In this document: positions 1 through 9,112 of the stretch, piece by piece
Layout: the number at the start of each line of letters is the position of its first letter
Position numbering within the stretch: position 1 is the stretch's first letter
Source of the DNA: an uncultured Solirubrobacter sp.
Lineage (GTDB): Bacteria > Actinomycetota > Thermoleophilia > Solirubrobacterales > Solirubrobacteraceae
Direction: 5' to 3'
NCBI GenBank assembly: GCA_937871635.1
Contig: CALMNS010000368.1
Coordinates: forward strand, 1-11,272
DNA: 11,272 bases
Notes under the pieces: model-generated
The model's database searches: none
What the model was told of the DNA's origin: nothing
What the model saw: only the letters and a program-made list of their open reading frames with translations
Translations under genes and position numbers: made by a program

Positions 1-1573
1 CGTCGGCGTGGCGGACGACGCCCGTCGCCGGGTCGGCCTCGAGCACGCGCCGGACCCGCTCGGCGCCGGCCTCGGTGCCGTCGGCGACGACGACCTGCCC
101 CGCGTGGATCGACTTGCCCATCCCGACCCCGCCCCCGTGGTGCAGCGAGACCCAGCTCGCCCCGCAGGCCGTGTTGACCAGCGCGTTGAGGATCGGCCAG
201 TCGGCCACCGCGTCCGAGCCGTCGCGCATCGCCTCCGTCTCGCGCTGGGGGGAGGCGACCGAGCCCGCGTCGAGGTGGTCGCGGCCGATGACGATCGGAG
301 CGACGAGCTCCCCGGAGGCGACCATCTCGTTGAAGCGCAGCCCGGCCAGGTGGCGCTCGCCCGCCCCGAGCCAGCAGATCCGGGCGGGCAGCCCCTGGAA
401 GCGGACGCGCTCCTGGGCGAGGGCGATCCAGCGCGCGATGTGCTCCTGGTCGCCGAAGAGGTCGAGGATGGCGGCGTCGGTGCGCGCGATGTCCTCCGGG
501 TCGCCGGAGAGCGCCGCCCAGCGGAACGGGCCCTTGCCCTCGCAGACCATTGGGCGGATGTAGGCCGGGACGAAGCCGGGGTACTCGAACGCGTCGGCGT
601 CGCCGTGGTCGGCGGCCACGCCGCGCAGGGCGTTGCCGTAGTCGAAGGCCTCGGCGCCGCGCCGGCCGAGCTCGCGGATCGCGGCCACGTGGTCGAGCAC
701 GCTGCGCCCCACCCGCGCGAGGTACTCGGCCGGGTCGCTCGCCCGCAGGGCGTCGCCCTGCTCGGGCGTGAGGCCCGCGGGGAGGTAGCCGTTGAGCGGA
801 TCGTGGGCGGAGGTCTGGTCCGTGACGACGTCGACGTGCACGCCCCGGCGGACGAGCTCGGGGAGGACCTCGGCGGCGTTGCCGAGCAGGCCGATCGAGC
901 GCCCCACGCCCGCCTCCGCGCTCGTCCGCAGCCGCGCGAGCGCGTCGTCGAGGTCGGCCGCGCCCTCGTCGAGGTAGCCCTGGGCGATGCGGCGCTCGAT
1001 CCGCGCGCGGTCGACCTCGACGCACAGCGCGGTGCCGTCGCACATGGTCACCGCGAGGGGCTGGGCGCCGCCCATGCCGCCGAGGCCGGCGGTGACCACG
1101 AGCCGGCCGGCCAGCGTGCCGCCGAAGCGCTTGGCGGCCACCGCGGCGAACGTCTCGTAGGTCCCCTGGAGGATCCCCTGGGTGCCGATGTAGATCCACG
1201 AGCCCGCCGTCATCTGCCCGTACATCATCAGGCCGGCGGCGTCGAGCTCGCGGAAGTGCTCCCAGGTCGCCCAGTCGCCGACCAGGTTCGAGTTGGCGAT
1301 CAGCACGCGCGGGGCGAGCTCGTGGGTGCGGATGACCGCGACGGGCTTGCCCGACTGGACGAGCAGGGCCTCGTCGTCGGCGAGGCGCATGAGCTCGCGG
1401 CGGATCGTCCGGTAGCTGGCCTGGTCGCGCGCCGCCTTGCCGATCCCGCCGTAGACGACGAGCTCCTCGGGCCGCTCGGCGACGTCGGGGTGCAGGTTGT
1501 TCTCAAGCATCCGCAGGGCGGCCTCCTGCTGCCAGCCGCGACAGCGCAGCTTGGTGGGGGAGGCGGCGGTCAC
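1..1573 (-). CDS. hutU: Urocanate hydratase (urocanase), C-terminus cut by window edge
   Basis: Catalyses the second step of histidine degradation in the cytoplasm: hydration of urocanate to imidazolonepropionate, using tightly bound NAD+. Read on the minus strand from a GTG at 1573, 524 codons lie in the window. The family is usually about 550-560 residues, so only the last few dozen residues are missing. Visible signatures in order: the N-terminal LRMLENNLHPDVAE and LVVYGG segments, LLVQSGKPVAV, then GQMTAGSWIYIGTQGI, the glycine-rich NAD-binding motif GLGGMGGAQ (residues 163-171), PARICWLG with the conserved cysteine at residue 400 (equivalent to Cys410 of the Pseudomonas enzyme), and near the edge a glycine-rich SLHHGGGVGMGKS. 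The GTG overlaps the hutH stop (GTGA), so translation is probably coupled to hutH and no separate ribosome site is expected. Nothing looks broken. The identification is very secure; the exact start is fairly secure. Confidence 0.96.
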   Translation of the reverse strand, partial: MTAASPTKLRCRGWQQEAALRMLENNLHPDVAERPEELVVYGGIGKAARDQASYRTIRRELMRLADDEALLVQSGKPVAVIRTHELAPRVLIANSNLVGDWATWEHFRELDAAGLMMYGQMTAGSWIYIGTQGILQGTYETFAAVAAKRFGGTLAGRLVVTAGLGGMGGAQPLAVTMCDGTALCVEVDRARIERRIAQGYLDEGAADLDDALARLRTSAEAGVGRSIGLLGNAAEVLPELVRRGVHVDVVTDQTSAHDPLNGYLPAGLTPEQGDALRASDPAEYLARVGRSVLDHVAAIRELGRRGAEAFDYGNALRGVAADHGDADAFEYPGFVPAYIRPMVCEGKGPFRWAALSGDPEDIARTDAAILDLFGDQEHIARWIALAQERVRFQGLPARICWLGAGERHLAGLRFNEMVASGELVAPIVIGRDHLDAGSVASPQRETEAMRDGSDAVADWPILNALVNTACGASWVSLHHGGGVGMGKSIHAGQVVVADGTEAGAERVRRVLEADPATGVVRHAD

Positions 1574-3126
1574 GCCGGGGCGCCGGCCGGCGTGGCGAGC
1601 AGCCCGGCGAGCGTCGCGTCCGTCACCAGGTCGAGGACGGCGGCCAGGTCGTCGGCTGGCGGCCGGTCCTCGTCGAGTGCCACCACGCGGTCGCGCACCG
1701 CGGCGTGGGCCTCCGCCACGCGCCGGCCCGGGGCGTCGCCCGGGTCGCGGTCGAGCGCCTGGCAGGCGCACAGCAGCTCGCAGGCGACGACCCGCTCGAG
1801 ATGGGTGATCGCGTCCAGGGTCATCAGCGCTCCGGTCATCCCCATCGCGACGTGGTCCTCCTGGTTGTCGGAGGTCGGGATCGAGTCGACGCTGACCGGA
1901 TGGGCGAGCGCGCGCAGCTCGCCGACGAGCGCCGCGGCGGCGTACTGGACGACCATGTACCCGCTCGACGCGCCCGCGTCCGGGCTCAGGAACGCCGGCA
2001 GGACGCCGTTGAGCGACGGGGAGACGAGGCGGAAGGTGCGCCGCTCGGAGATCGTCCCCAGGTCGGCCAGCGCCAGGCGCAGCGTGTCGAAGGCGAGGGC
2101 CAGGCTCTGGCCGTGGAAGTTGCCCGCCGAGATGACCTCCGTCGGGTCGTCGAGCACGAGCGGGTTGTCCGTGACCGCGTCGAGGTCGAGGGCGACGAGC
2201 CGGGCGAAGAACGCGAACCCCTCGCGCGCGGCGCCGTGGACCTGCGCGGCGCAGCGCAGCGAATAGGCGTCCTGCAGGCGGGCCGACCCGCGGTGGTGGA
2301 TGCGCTCCGAGCCGTCGAGCGCGGCGCGGATGCGGCGGGCGCTCTCCATCTGACCCTCGAGCCCCTTGAGCGCGTGCACCCGGGCGTCGAAGGCGGGGGC
2401 CGCGCCGCGCAGCGCGTCGACCGTCATGGCGGCCACCAGGTCGACCGTGTCGAGCAGCGCCCGCGCGCGGACGGTGGCCAGGGCGCCCACCGCGGCCATG
2501 AAGTGGGTGCCGTTGATGAGCGCGAGACCCTCCTTGGCCTCGAGGACGAGCGGCTCGAGGTCGAGCGCCGCGAGCGCCCGCCCGCCGGGCAGCACCTCGC
2601 CGTCGGGCGCCTGCACCGTGCCCTCCCCGAGCAGCGGCAGGAAGGCGTGGGCGGACGGGGCGAGGTCCCCGCTGGCGCCGAGCGACCCGGTCCGCGGGAC
2701 GACAGGCGTCCAGCCGCCGTTGAGCAGCGTGGCGACCCGCTCGAGGACCACCGGGCGGACGCCGGAGTGACCGCGCAGGAGGCCGTTGAGGCGGACCGCC
2801 ATCGCGCCGCGGACCACCTCGCGGGGGAGCGGGGCGCCCACCCCGGCGGCGTGCGAGCGCAGGAGGTTGACCTGCAGCCGGCGGTGGAACTCGGGTGCGA
2901 TCCGCTCGGTGACCAGCGCGCCGAAGCCGGTGGTGATGCCGTAGATCGGCGTCCCGTCGGCGACGATGCCCTCGAGTCGCGCCCGGTTGGCCGCCACCCG
3001 GTCGAGCGCTCCGCCGTCGAGACCGACGCGCGCCCCGGCCCCGATCCGCACCACGTCCTCCGGGCTGAGCCGGCCGCTCAGCGTCACGGGGCCCGGGATG
3101 GGGCGGGAAGTGGAGGCGATGGTCAT
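1570..3126 (-). CDS. hutH: Histidine ammonia-lyase (histidase)
   Basis: Removes ammonia from L-histidine to give urocanate, the entry step of histidine degradation; cytoplasmic homotetramer in the known family. 518 residues, the usual length. The Ala-Ser-Gly triplet that cyclises to the MIO cofactor is present at 151-153 in GSLGASGDLAPSAH. The catalytic tyrosine loop YGITTGFG begins at residue 62, and SVDSIPTSDNQEDHVAMG lies around 412-429. The residue pair SH at 91-92 (LLRSHAAGVG) is the one typical of histidine-specific lyases; tyrosine and phenylalanine lyases carry HL or FL there, so TAL/PAL is unlikely. I chose ATG 3126 over an upstream in-frame start (3192) because the extra 22 residues are low-complexity and unlike the family. 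No strong Shine-Dalgarno is seen before the ATG. The TGA stop overlaps the hutU GTG by 4 bp, so hutH-hutU form one operon, transcribed divergently from clpB. Confidence 0.96.
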   Translation of the reverse strand: MTIASTSRPIPGPVTLSGRLSPEDVVRIGAGARVGLDGGALDRVAANRARLEGIVADGTPIYGITTGFGALVTERIAPEFHRRLQVNLLRSHAAGVGAPLPREVVRGAMAVRLNGLLRGHSGVRPVVLERVATLLNGGWTPVVPRTGSLGASGDLAPSAHAFLPLLGEGTVQAPDGEVLPGGRALAALDLEPLVLEAKEGLALINGTHFMAAVGALATVRARALLDTVDLVAAMTVDALRGAAPAFDARVHALKGLEGQMESARRIRAALDGSERIHHRGSARLQDAYSLRCAAQVHGAAREGFAFFARLVALDLDAVTDNPLVLDDPTEVISAGNFHGQSLALAFDTLRLALADLGTISERRTFRLVSPSLNGVLPAFLSPDAGASSGYMVVQYAAAALVGELRALAHPVSVDSIPTSDNQEDHVAMGMTGALMTLDAITHLERVVACELLCACQALDRDPGDAPGRRVAEAHAAVRDRVVALDEDRPPADDLAAVLDLVTDATLAGLLATPAGAPA

Positions 3127-3130
3127 CCGG

Positions 3131-3150
3131 TCCGGTGAAGAACTACCGGA
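3131..3150 (-). promoter_or_regulatory. Candidate hutHU operator: inverted repeat over a possible -10 box
   Basis: TCCGGT (3131-3136) and ACCGGA (3145-3150) form perfect 6-bp arms around an 8-bp spacer. On the minus strand the spacer and arm edge contain TAGTTC (bases 3145-3140), a plausible -10 box ending 13 nt before the hutH ATG, which would give a very short leader. The repeat is therefore where a repressor would block hutHU transcription. No convincing -35 is visible. The regulator is unknown; a hut-specific repressor is only a guess. Confidence 0.4.
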
Positions 3151-3212
3151 ACTGAGCGCCCGAGAACAGCCCCGATGCGCGGGCCAGGCCACGGGTCGGC
3201 GACCGCGAAGGC

Positions 3213-3240
3213 CTTCAAGGGCCGCTCAGCGCGCTATTAT
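3213..3240 (+). promoter_or_regulatory. Probable clpB promoter (-35/-10)
   Basis: TATTAT at 3235-3240 is a near-consensus -10 box in an otherwise G/C-dominated region, and stands out as a small A/T island. CTTCAA at 3213-3218, 16 bp upstream, is a weak -35 candidate. Transcription would start near 3247, leaving a leader of about 29 nt with GAGG at 3269-3272 as a somewhat close ribosome site. The boxes are seen directly; promoter function is inferred. Confidence 0.55.
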
Positions 3241-3261
3241 CTCAGTCAACCTGACTAAGAT
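3239..3261 (+). promoter_or_regulatory. 23-bp palindrome between clpB -10 box and start, HAIR-like
   Basis: Left arm ATCTCAGTCA (3239-3248) and right arm TGACTAAGAT (3252-3261) flank ACC; nine of ten arm positions pair. The centre reads AGT-N7-ACT, the same core spacing as the HAIR element (CTTGAGT-N7-ACTCAAG) bound by the heat-shock repressor HspR upstream of clpB and dnaK in other actinobacteria, but the outer bases diverge from it. It lies over the -10 box and the expected transcription start, so binding there would repress clpB. It could be a variant HAIR or the site of another regulator. Confidence 0.55.
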
Positions 3262-3275
3262 CTGACACGAGGACC

Positions 3276-5817
<2,542 letters not shown>

Positions 5818-5819
<2 letters not shown>

Positions 5820-5836
5820 GGACCTAGCCGGTCCTC
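5818..5836. terminator. Hairpin shared by convergent clpB and secreted-protein gene
   Basis: GAGGACC (5818-5824) and GGTCCTC (5830-5836) are perfect 7-bp complements around the loop TAGCC. The stem starts inside the clpB TGA and includes the stop of the opposite gene. It can fold in both transcripts, so it may act as a bidirectional terminator. Neither side has a clear T-run, so intrinsic termination is not certain. Confidence 0.5.
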
Positions 5837-6510
5837 CGCGGCACCCGCGTCACGACGATCGTCAGCCGGACGAAGACGGTCGTCGGGACGCGGGAGTACT
5901 TGCGCTGCTGGTCGAACTGGACCGTCCACTCGCCCGTGCCGGGGTTCGCGACGGGGATCTGCCGCCGCCGCGCGGTGAACGTCCCGCACGGCCCCTCGGG
6001 CGTGAAGCTCACCGTCGCCCGGGTCCGGTTGCGGAAGCGGTAGTGCGCGTAGACCTTCCCCGGGCCGGTGAAGCCGCGCCCGCGGAAGGTGATGCGGCGC
6101 GACGGGCGGGCGCGGGTGGGGGAGAGGCTGACGTTCAGCGCGGTGACCCGCGACGTCGCGGTGGCGACGGGCTGGCCGTTCTGCGAGGCGACGATCCGGA
6201 ACGCGCGCTCGCGCCGGGCGATGAAGGGCGAGGGGGTCAGGATCGGGTTGGCGGGGTCGCCGCCCAGCCTCCCGGCGGCGTCGACGGGGATCCCGTTCGT
6301 CCGCCGGCCGTCGACGTCCACGTCGACCGGCACGCCGGGCGCGAAGCCCGTCCCGGCGAGGTCGACGGGCTCGGTCTGCGGGGCCGTGCCCGGCAGGGAG
6401 ACGTAGCACGGCTTGAGCGCGGTGAAGGACGCCCCGAGCGCGGTGGCCGGCACGGCGAGGGCGGTGACGGTCGCGACGCCTCCGAGCGTCGCGAGCCTGC
6501 GGATCTCCAT
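5824..6510 (-). CDS. Predicted secreted protein with two Ig-like (GxGF) repeats
   Basis: 228 residues of unknown function. Residues 1 to about 27 look like a Sec signal peptide: MEIRR, a hydrophobic stretch rich in Ala, Val and Leu, then ATALGA before SF. The mature part has two similar beta-type segments, one with LAGTGFAPG (51-59) and one with FRGRGFTGPG (142-151). This pattern, strand-G-x-GF-turn, is common in bacterial Ig-like domains of surface or exported proteins. Only two cysteines occur (35 and 165), which could form a disulfide outside the cell. The C-terminus is basic, with no membrane anchor or sorting signal visible. ATG 6510 is preceded by GGGAGG four bases upstream, supporting the start; a much longer in-frame extension upstream crosses purD and is rejected. 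It converges on clpB and diverges from the GYD-purD-purE operon. No enzymatic motif is seen, so no function is assigned. Confidence 0.8.
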   Translation of the reverse strand: MEIRRLATLGGVATVTALAVPATALGASFTALKPCYVSLPGTAPQTEPVDLAGTGFAPGVPVDVDVDGRRTNGIPVDAAGRLGGDPANPILTPSPFIARRERAFRIVASQNGQPVATATSRVTALNVSLSPTRARPSRRITFRGRGFTGPGKVYAHYRFRNRTRATVSFTPEGPCGTFTARRRQIPVANPGTGEWTVQFDQQRKYSRVPTTVFVRLTIVVTRVPRRTG

Positions 6511-6604
6511 GCGGCCTCCCACCTCCGGTCGATCAGGACGCCGCGCAGCGTATCCCGATCGGGTAGAACCGCTCGTCCGGCAACGAACGAGCACGGGAGC
6601 GCGC
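6511..6604. promoter_or_regulatory. Divergent promoter region of the GYD-purDE operon and secreted-protein gene
   Basis: A perfect 10-bp palindrome CCCGATCGGG (6554-6563) sits between two back-to-back -10-like boxes: TAGAAC on the plus strand (6564-6569) and GGATAC on the minus strand (6555-6550). This arrangement would let one bound protein affect both directions. Further down, GCTCGT (6571-6576) and ACGAGC (6587-6592) form a 6-bp stem with a 10-nt loop in the predicted plus-strand leader, just before the GGGAG ribosome site (6595-6599). No good -35 boxes are visible. No known purine-regulator motif (for example PurR or a PreQ/guanine riboswitch core) is recognised. Confidence 0.35.
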
Positions 6605-6886
6605 ATGCCCACCTGGATCCTCCTCACCACCCTCGCCCCCGAGGGCGTCCAGACCATCAAGAACAACCCGCAGCGCATCCGCGAGGTCAACTCGGAGATC
6701 GAGCAGCTCGGGGCGACGGTCAAGGCCCAGTGGGCCACCCTGGGCCGCTTCGACTTCATCAACGTGGTTGAGGCGCCCGACGAGAAGACGATGGCCCGGG
6801 TGTCGCTCGAGCTGGGCTCCCGCGGCACCGCGAAGTACGAGTCGCTGGCCGCGATCCCGATCGACGACTTCATCTCCGCCCTTTGA
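6605..6886 (+). CDS. GYD domain-containing small protein, first gene of the purDE operon
   Basis: 93 residues, predicted cytoplasmic, with no signal or membrane segment. It matches the GYD family (Pfam GYD, a ferredoxin-fold-like small domain of unknown function): N-terminal WILLTTLAPEGVQTIKNNPQR, a central TLGRFDFINVVEAPDE in which the family's G-x-[YF]-D is LGRFD, then a helix MARVSLELGSRGTAKYESL and a terminal IPIDDF. ATG 6605 follows GGGAG at a spacing of five bases and gives the family's usual N-terminus, so I reject a longer in-frame start at 6413. Its TGA (6884-6886) overlaps the TTG start of purD as TTGA. The tight coupling to purD suggests a link to purine synthesis, but no biochemical role is established for the family to my knowledge. 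Confidence 0.85.
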   Translation: MPTWILLTTLAPEGVQTIKNNPQRIREVNSEIEQLGATVKAQWATLGRFDFINVVEAPDEKTMARVSLELGSRGTAKYESLAAIPIDDFISAL

Positions 6887-8094
6887 GGGTCCTCGTCGTC
6901 GGGGCGGGCGGGCGCGAGCACGCGCTCGTCCGCGCCCTCGCGCGCTCGCCGCAGGCCCCGGAGGTCCTCTGCGCGCCGGGCAACCCCGGGATCGCCCAGG
7001 ACGCCGAGCTGCGTCCCGAGGGCGACTACGACGGGGTCGACCTCGTGGTCGTCGGCCCGGAGGTCCCGCTCGTCGACGGGCTGGCCGACGACCTCGCCGA
7101 GCGCGGGATCGCCTGCTTCGGCCCGAGCGCCGCCGCCGCCCGGCTCGAGGGCTCCAAGGCGTTCGCCAAGGAGGTCATGGCGGCGGCCGGGATCCCCACC
7201 GCGGGGCACTGGACGGTGCGCACCGTGCCCGACGGGCTCGCGGTGATCGCCTCCTATCCCGCGGTGATCAAGAGCGACGGGCTGGCCGCCGGCAAGGGCG
7301 TGGTCATCGCCGCCGACGAGGACGAGGCCCGCGCGGCCCTGCACGAGATGCTCGTCGAGCGGCGCTTCGGCGACCACCCCGTCGTCGTCGAGGAGCACCT
7401 GGCCGGCGAGGAGGTCTCCCTGCTGGCCCTGTGCGACGGCGAGCGGGCCGTCCCGCTGGCGCCGGCGCGCGACTACAAGCGCATCGGCGAGGGCGACACC
7501 GGGCCGAACACGGGCGGGATGGGGGCCTTCTCGCCGCTCGACGACTTCGGCGACGCCCGGATCGCCGAGGTGGTCGCCACCGTCCACCAGCCCGTCGTCG
7601 ACGAGCTCGCCCGGCGCGGCACGCCCTTCCACGGGGTCCTCTACGCCGGGCTGATGCTGACCGCCGAGGGGGTCAAGGTGCTCGAGTTCAACGTCCGCTT
7701 CGGCGACCCGGAGACCCAGGCGGTGCTCCCCCGGCTGCGCGGCGACCTGCTCGACCTGCTCGAGCGCTGCACCCGCCCCGGCGGCCTCGCGGGCGCGCGG
7801 CTCGACTGGGACCCGCGCGCCGCGGTCACCCTGGTCCTCGCCTCGCGCGGCTACCCGGCGGGGTCGTCGAGCGGTGACGTCATCTCCGGCCTCGACGGGA
7901 TTCCCGGCGGGATCGAGGTCACCCACGCCGGGACGGCGGAGCGCTCGGGGGCGGTGGTCACGGCGGGCGGGCGGGTCCTCAACGTGACCGCCCTGGGCGA
8001 GGACCGAGCGGCCGCCCGGTCCGCCGCCTATGCTGCCGCGGCGATGATCGAGTTCGAAGGCGCCCAGCTGCGCGGGGACATCGCCGCGCCATGA
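6883..8094 (+). CDS. purD: Phosphoribosylamine-glycine ligase (GAR synthetase)
   Basis: ATP-dependent ligation of glycine to phosphoribosylamine, the second step of purine synthesis. 403 residues, slightly shorter than the usual 420-430. N-domain: VLVVGAGGREHAL (3-15) and DLVVVGPEVPLVDG (53-66). ATP-grasp part: YPAVIKSDGLAAGKGVVIA (125-143), VVVEEHLAGEEVSL, GPNTGGMGAFSP (207-218) and EFNVRFGDPETQ (268-279), which holds metal-binding residues. The C-domain ends with GGRVLNVTALG. The segment between the first two N-domain motifs is about a dozen residues shorter than in E. coli. The start is a TTG overlapping the GYD stop (TTGA); it gives the canonical N-terminus, there is no nearby in-frame ATG, and no Shine-Dalgarno stands before it, so reinitiation after the GYD gene is likely. 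The stop overlaps purE as ATGA. Confidence 0.95.
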   Translation: MRVLVVGAGGREHALVRALARSPQAPEVLCAPGNPGIAQDAELRPEGDYDGVDLVVVGPEVPLVDGLADDLAERGIACFGPSAAAARLEGSKAFAKEVMAAAGIPTAGHWTVRTVPDGLAVIASYPAVIKSDGLAAGKGVVIAADEDEARAALHEMLVERRFGDHPVVVEEHLAGEEVSLLALCDGERAVPLAPARDYKRIGEGDTGPNTGGMGAFSPLDDFGDARIAEVVATVHQPVVDELARRGTPFHGVLYAGLMLTAEGVKVLEFNVRFGDPETQAVLPRLRGDLLDLLERCTRPGGLAGARLDWDPRAAVTLVLASRGYPAGSSSGDVISGLDGIPGGIEVTHAGTAERSGAVVTAGGRVLNVTALGEDRAAARSAAYAAAAMIEFEGAQLRGDIAAP

Positions 8095-8552
8095 CCGACC
8101 CGATAACCGAGACGGAGGTCGAGGCGGAGTTCGCCGCGCTCGACGTCGACGCCCCGCGCGTCGGCATCGTGATGGGCTCGGAGTCCGACATGCCGGCCAT
8201 GGAGGCGGCCGGCAAGGAGCTCGAGCAGCGGGGCATCATGCACGAGGTCCGCGTCATGTCCGCCCACCGCGACCCGGAGACGGTGGCCGACTACGCCCGC
8301 AACGCGCAGATGCGCGGCCTCAGGGTGATCATCGCCGGCGCCGGCCTCAGCGCAGCGCTCCCCGGCGTCGTCGCCGCCCACACCGAGCTGCCGGTGATCG
8401 GCGTCCCACTGACCTCCAAGCGCTCCATCGCGGGCGGGCTCGACGCGCTGCTCTCCATCGCCCAGATGCCGCCCGGCGTTCCGGTCGCCTGCGTCGGGGT
8501 GGACTCGGCGCGCAACGCCGCCGTGCTCGCCGCCCGCATCCTCCAGATCTAG
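8091..8552 (+). CDS. purE: PurE: N5-CAIR mutase / AIR carboxylase family
   Basis: Forms CAIR in purine synthesis, either from N5-CAIR (class I, with PurK) or directly from AIR and CO2 (class II). 153 residues with a 22-residue N-terminal extension before VGIVMGSESDMP (24-35). Class I features: SAHRDPE (57-63) with the catalytic histidine at 59, PVIGVPL, and LDALLSIAQMPPGVPVACVGV. The loop that in class I enzymes reads GAGGAAHLPG is here GAGLSAALPG (83-92), so the second conserved active-site histidine is replaced by Ala89; the serine-x-Ala-Leu pattern recalls class II enzymes. The start is ATG 8091, overlapping the purD stop. purK is not adjacent: two opposite-strand genes follow. The TAG stop shares CTAG with the Uma2 gene's stop. 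Family assignment is secure; the class, and hence the substrate, is not. Confidence 0.93.
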   Translation: MTDPITETEVEAEFAALDVDAPRVGIVMGSESDMPAMEAAGKELEQRGIMHEVRVMSAHRDPETVADYARNAQMRGLRVIIAGAGLSAALPGVVAAHTELPVIGVPLTSKRSIAGGLDALLSIAQMPPGVPVACVGVDSARNAAVLAARILQI

Positions 8553-9103
8553 CTCCGGATCCCGAGCAGGGCCGCGACGCTCACCGGCGGCGCCCCGGCG
8601 AGCGCGGTCAGCTCGTCGGCCGGCCCGTGCGCCGTCTCCGTCCGGTACCCGTCCGGGCCCGGATCGCGGAGGACCGTCACCGTCTCGGCGACCAGGTCGA
8701 CGAGCCAGTAGTCGGGGACGCCCGCCTCGGCGTAGCCCCGGGCCTTCTCCCGGTCGCGGCGCTGGGAGGTGTGGGCGACCTCGACGACCAGGAGCGCGGT
8801 TGTCGCCAGCTGCGACCGTGGTGCGGGCTCGATCAGGATGAGGTCGGGCTGCACGAAGTCCCGGCCGTCGCGCAGGACGAGCTGGTCCTGGATCCGGACC
8901 TCCCAGGCGTCCCCGGACGCGAGCGTGAAGTGCCGGTTGAGCCAGGCGACCGCGCCGCTGTGCTCGGGGCTGATCGGGCTCATGTCGACCAGCACGCCGT
9001 CGACGAGCTCCACGCGGGCGTCCTCGTCGAGGATCCCGGCCTCGACCATCCGGAGCACGTCCTCGAAGCTGAGCCGGTGCGGCGGAGCGACGGTGTGGAC
9101 CAC
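8549..9103 (-). CDS. Uma2 family endonuclease (DUF820, PD-(D/E)XK fold)
   Basis: 184 residues, normal length. The family has a restriction-endonuclease-like fold; its biological role is largely unknown, and members are often present in many copies per genome. Visible: RVELVDGVLVDMSPISPEHS (30-49), VQPDLILIE with Asp87, LLVVEVAHTSQRRDREKARGY with Glu108 and Lys120, then GVPDYWLVDLVAETVTVLRDP. The expected acidic residues and lysine are all present, so the nuclease site looks intact. The start is a GTG at 9103, 9 bp after the stop of the upstream gene on the same strand. No Shine-Dalgarno is seen (the gap reads CCTCCTCTC), so initiation may depend on translation of the upstream gene. It converges on purE, and the stop codons overlap within one CTAG. 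Its insertion between purE and purB suggests a later arrival, but base composition matches its neighbours. Confidence 0.88.
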   Translation of the reverse strand: MVHTVAPPHRLSFEDVLRMVEAGILDEDARVELVDGVLVDMSPISPEHSGAVAWLNRHFTLASGDAWEVRIQDQLVLRDGRDFVQPDLILIEPAPRSQLATTALLVVEVAHTSQRRDREKARGYAEAGVPDYWLVDLVAETVTVLRDPGPDGYRTETAHGPADELTALAGAPPVSVAALLGIRS

Positions 9104-9112
9104 GAGAGGAGG

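Noticed and set aside
8..2266. A 752-codon plus-strand open frame opposite hutU and hutH
   Set aside because: It is an antisense shadow: at this GC content stops are rare in all frames. The translation is Gly/Arg/Ala/Asp-rich with no family motif, while the minus strand carries clear HutU and HutH.
6413..6604. Longer start for the GYD gene adding 64 residues
   Set aside because: It would cover the divergent promoter region and the 5' end of the opposite gene. The ATG at 6605 has a GGGAG site and the family N-terminus.
6511..7926. Upstream extension of the secreted-protein gene to 700 codons
   Set aside because: The extension lies antisense to purD and the GYD gene. The internal ATG at 6510 has a good ribosome site and starts a signal peptide.
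8552..8567. Imperfect palindrome GCTC-C-GGATCC-C-GAGC near the purE/Uma2 junction as a terminator
   Set aside because: It is self-complementary through its centre with no room for a loop, has mismatches, and lies within the Uma2 coding sequence; no T-run follows.
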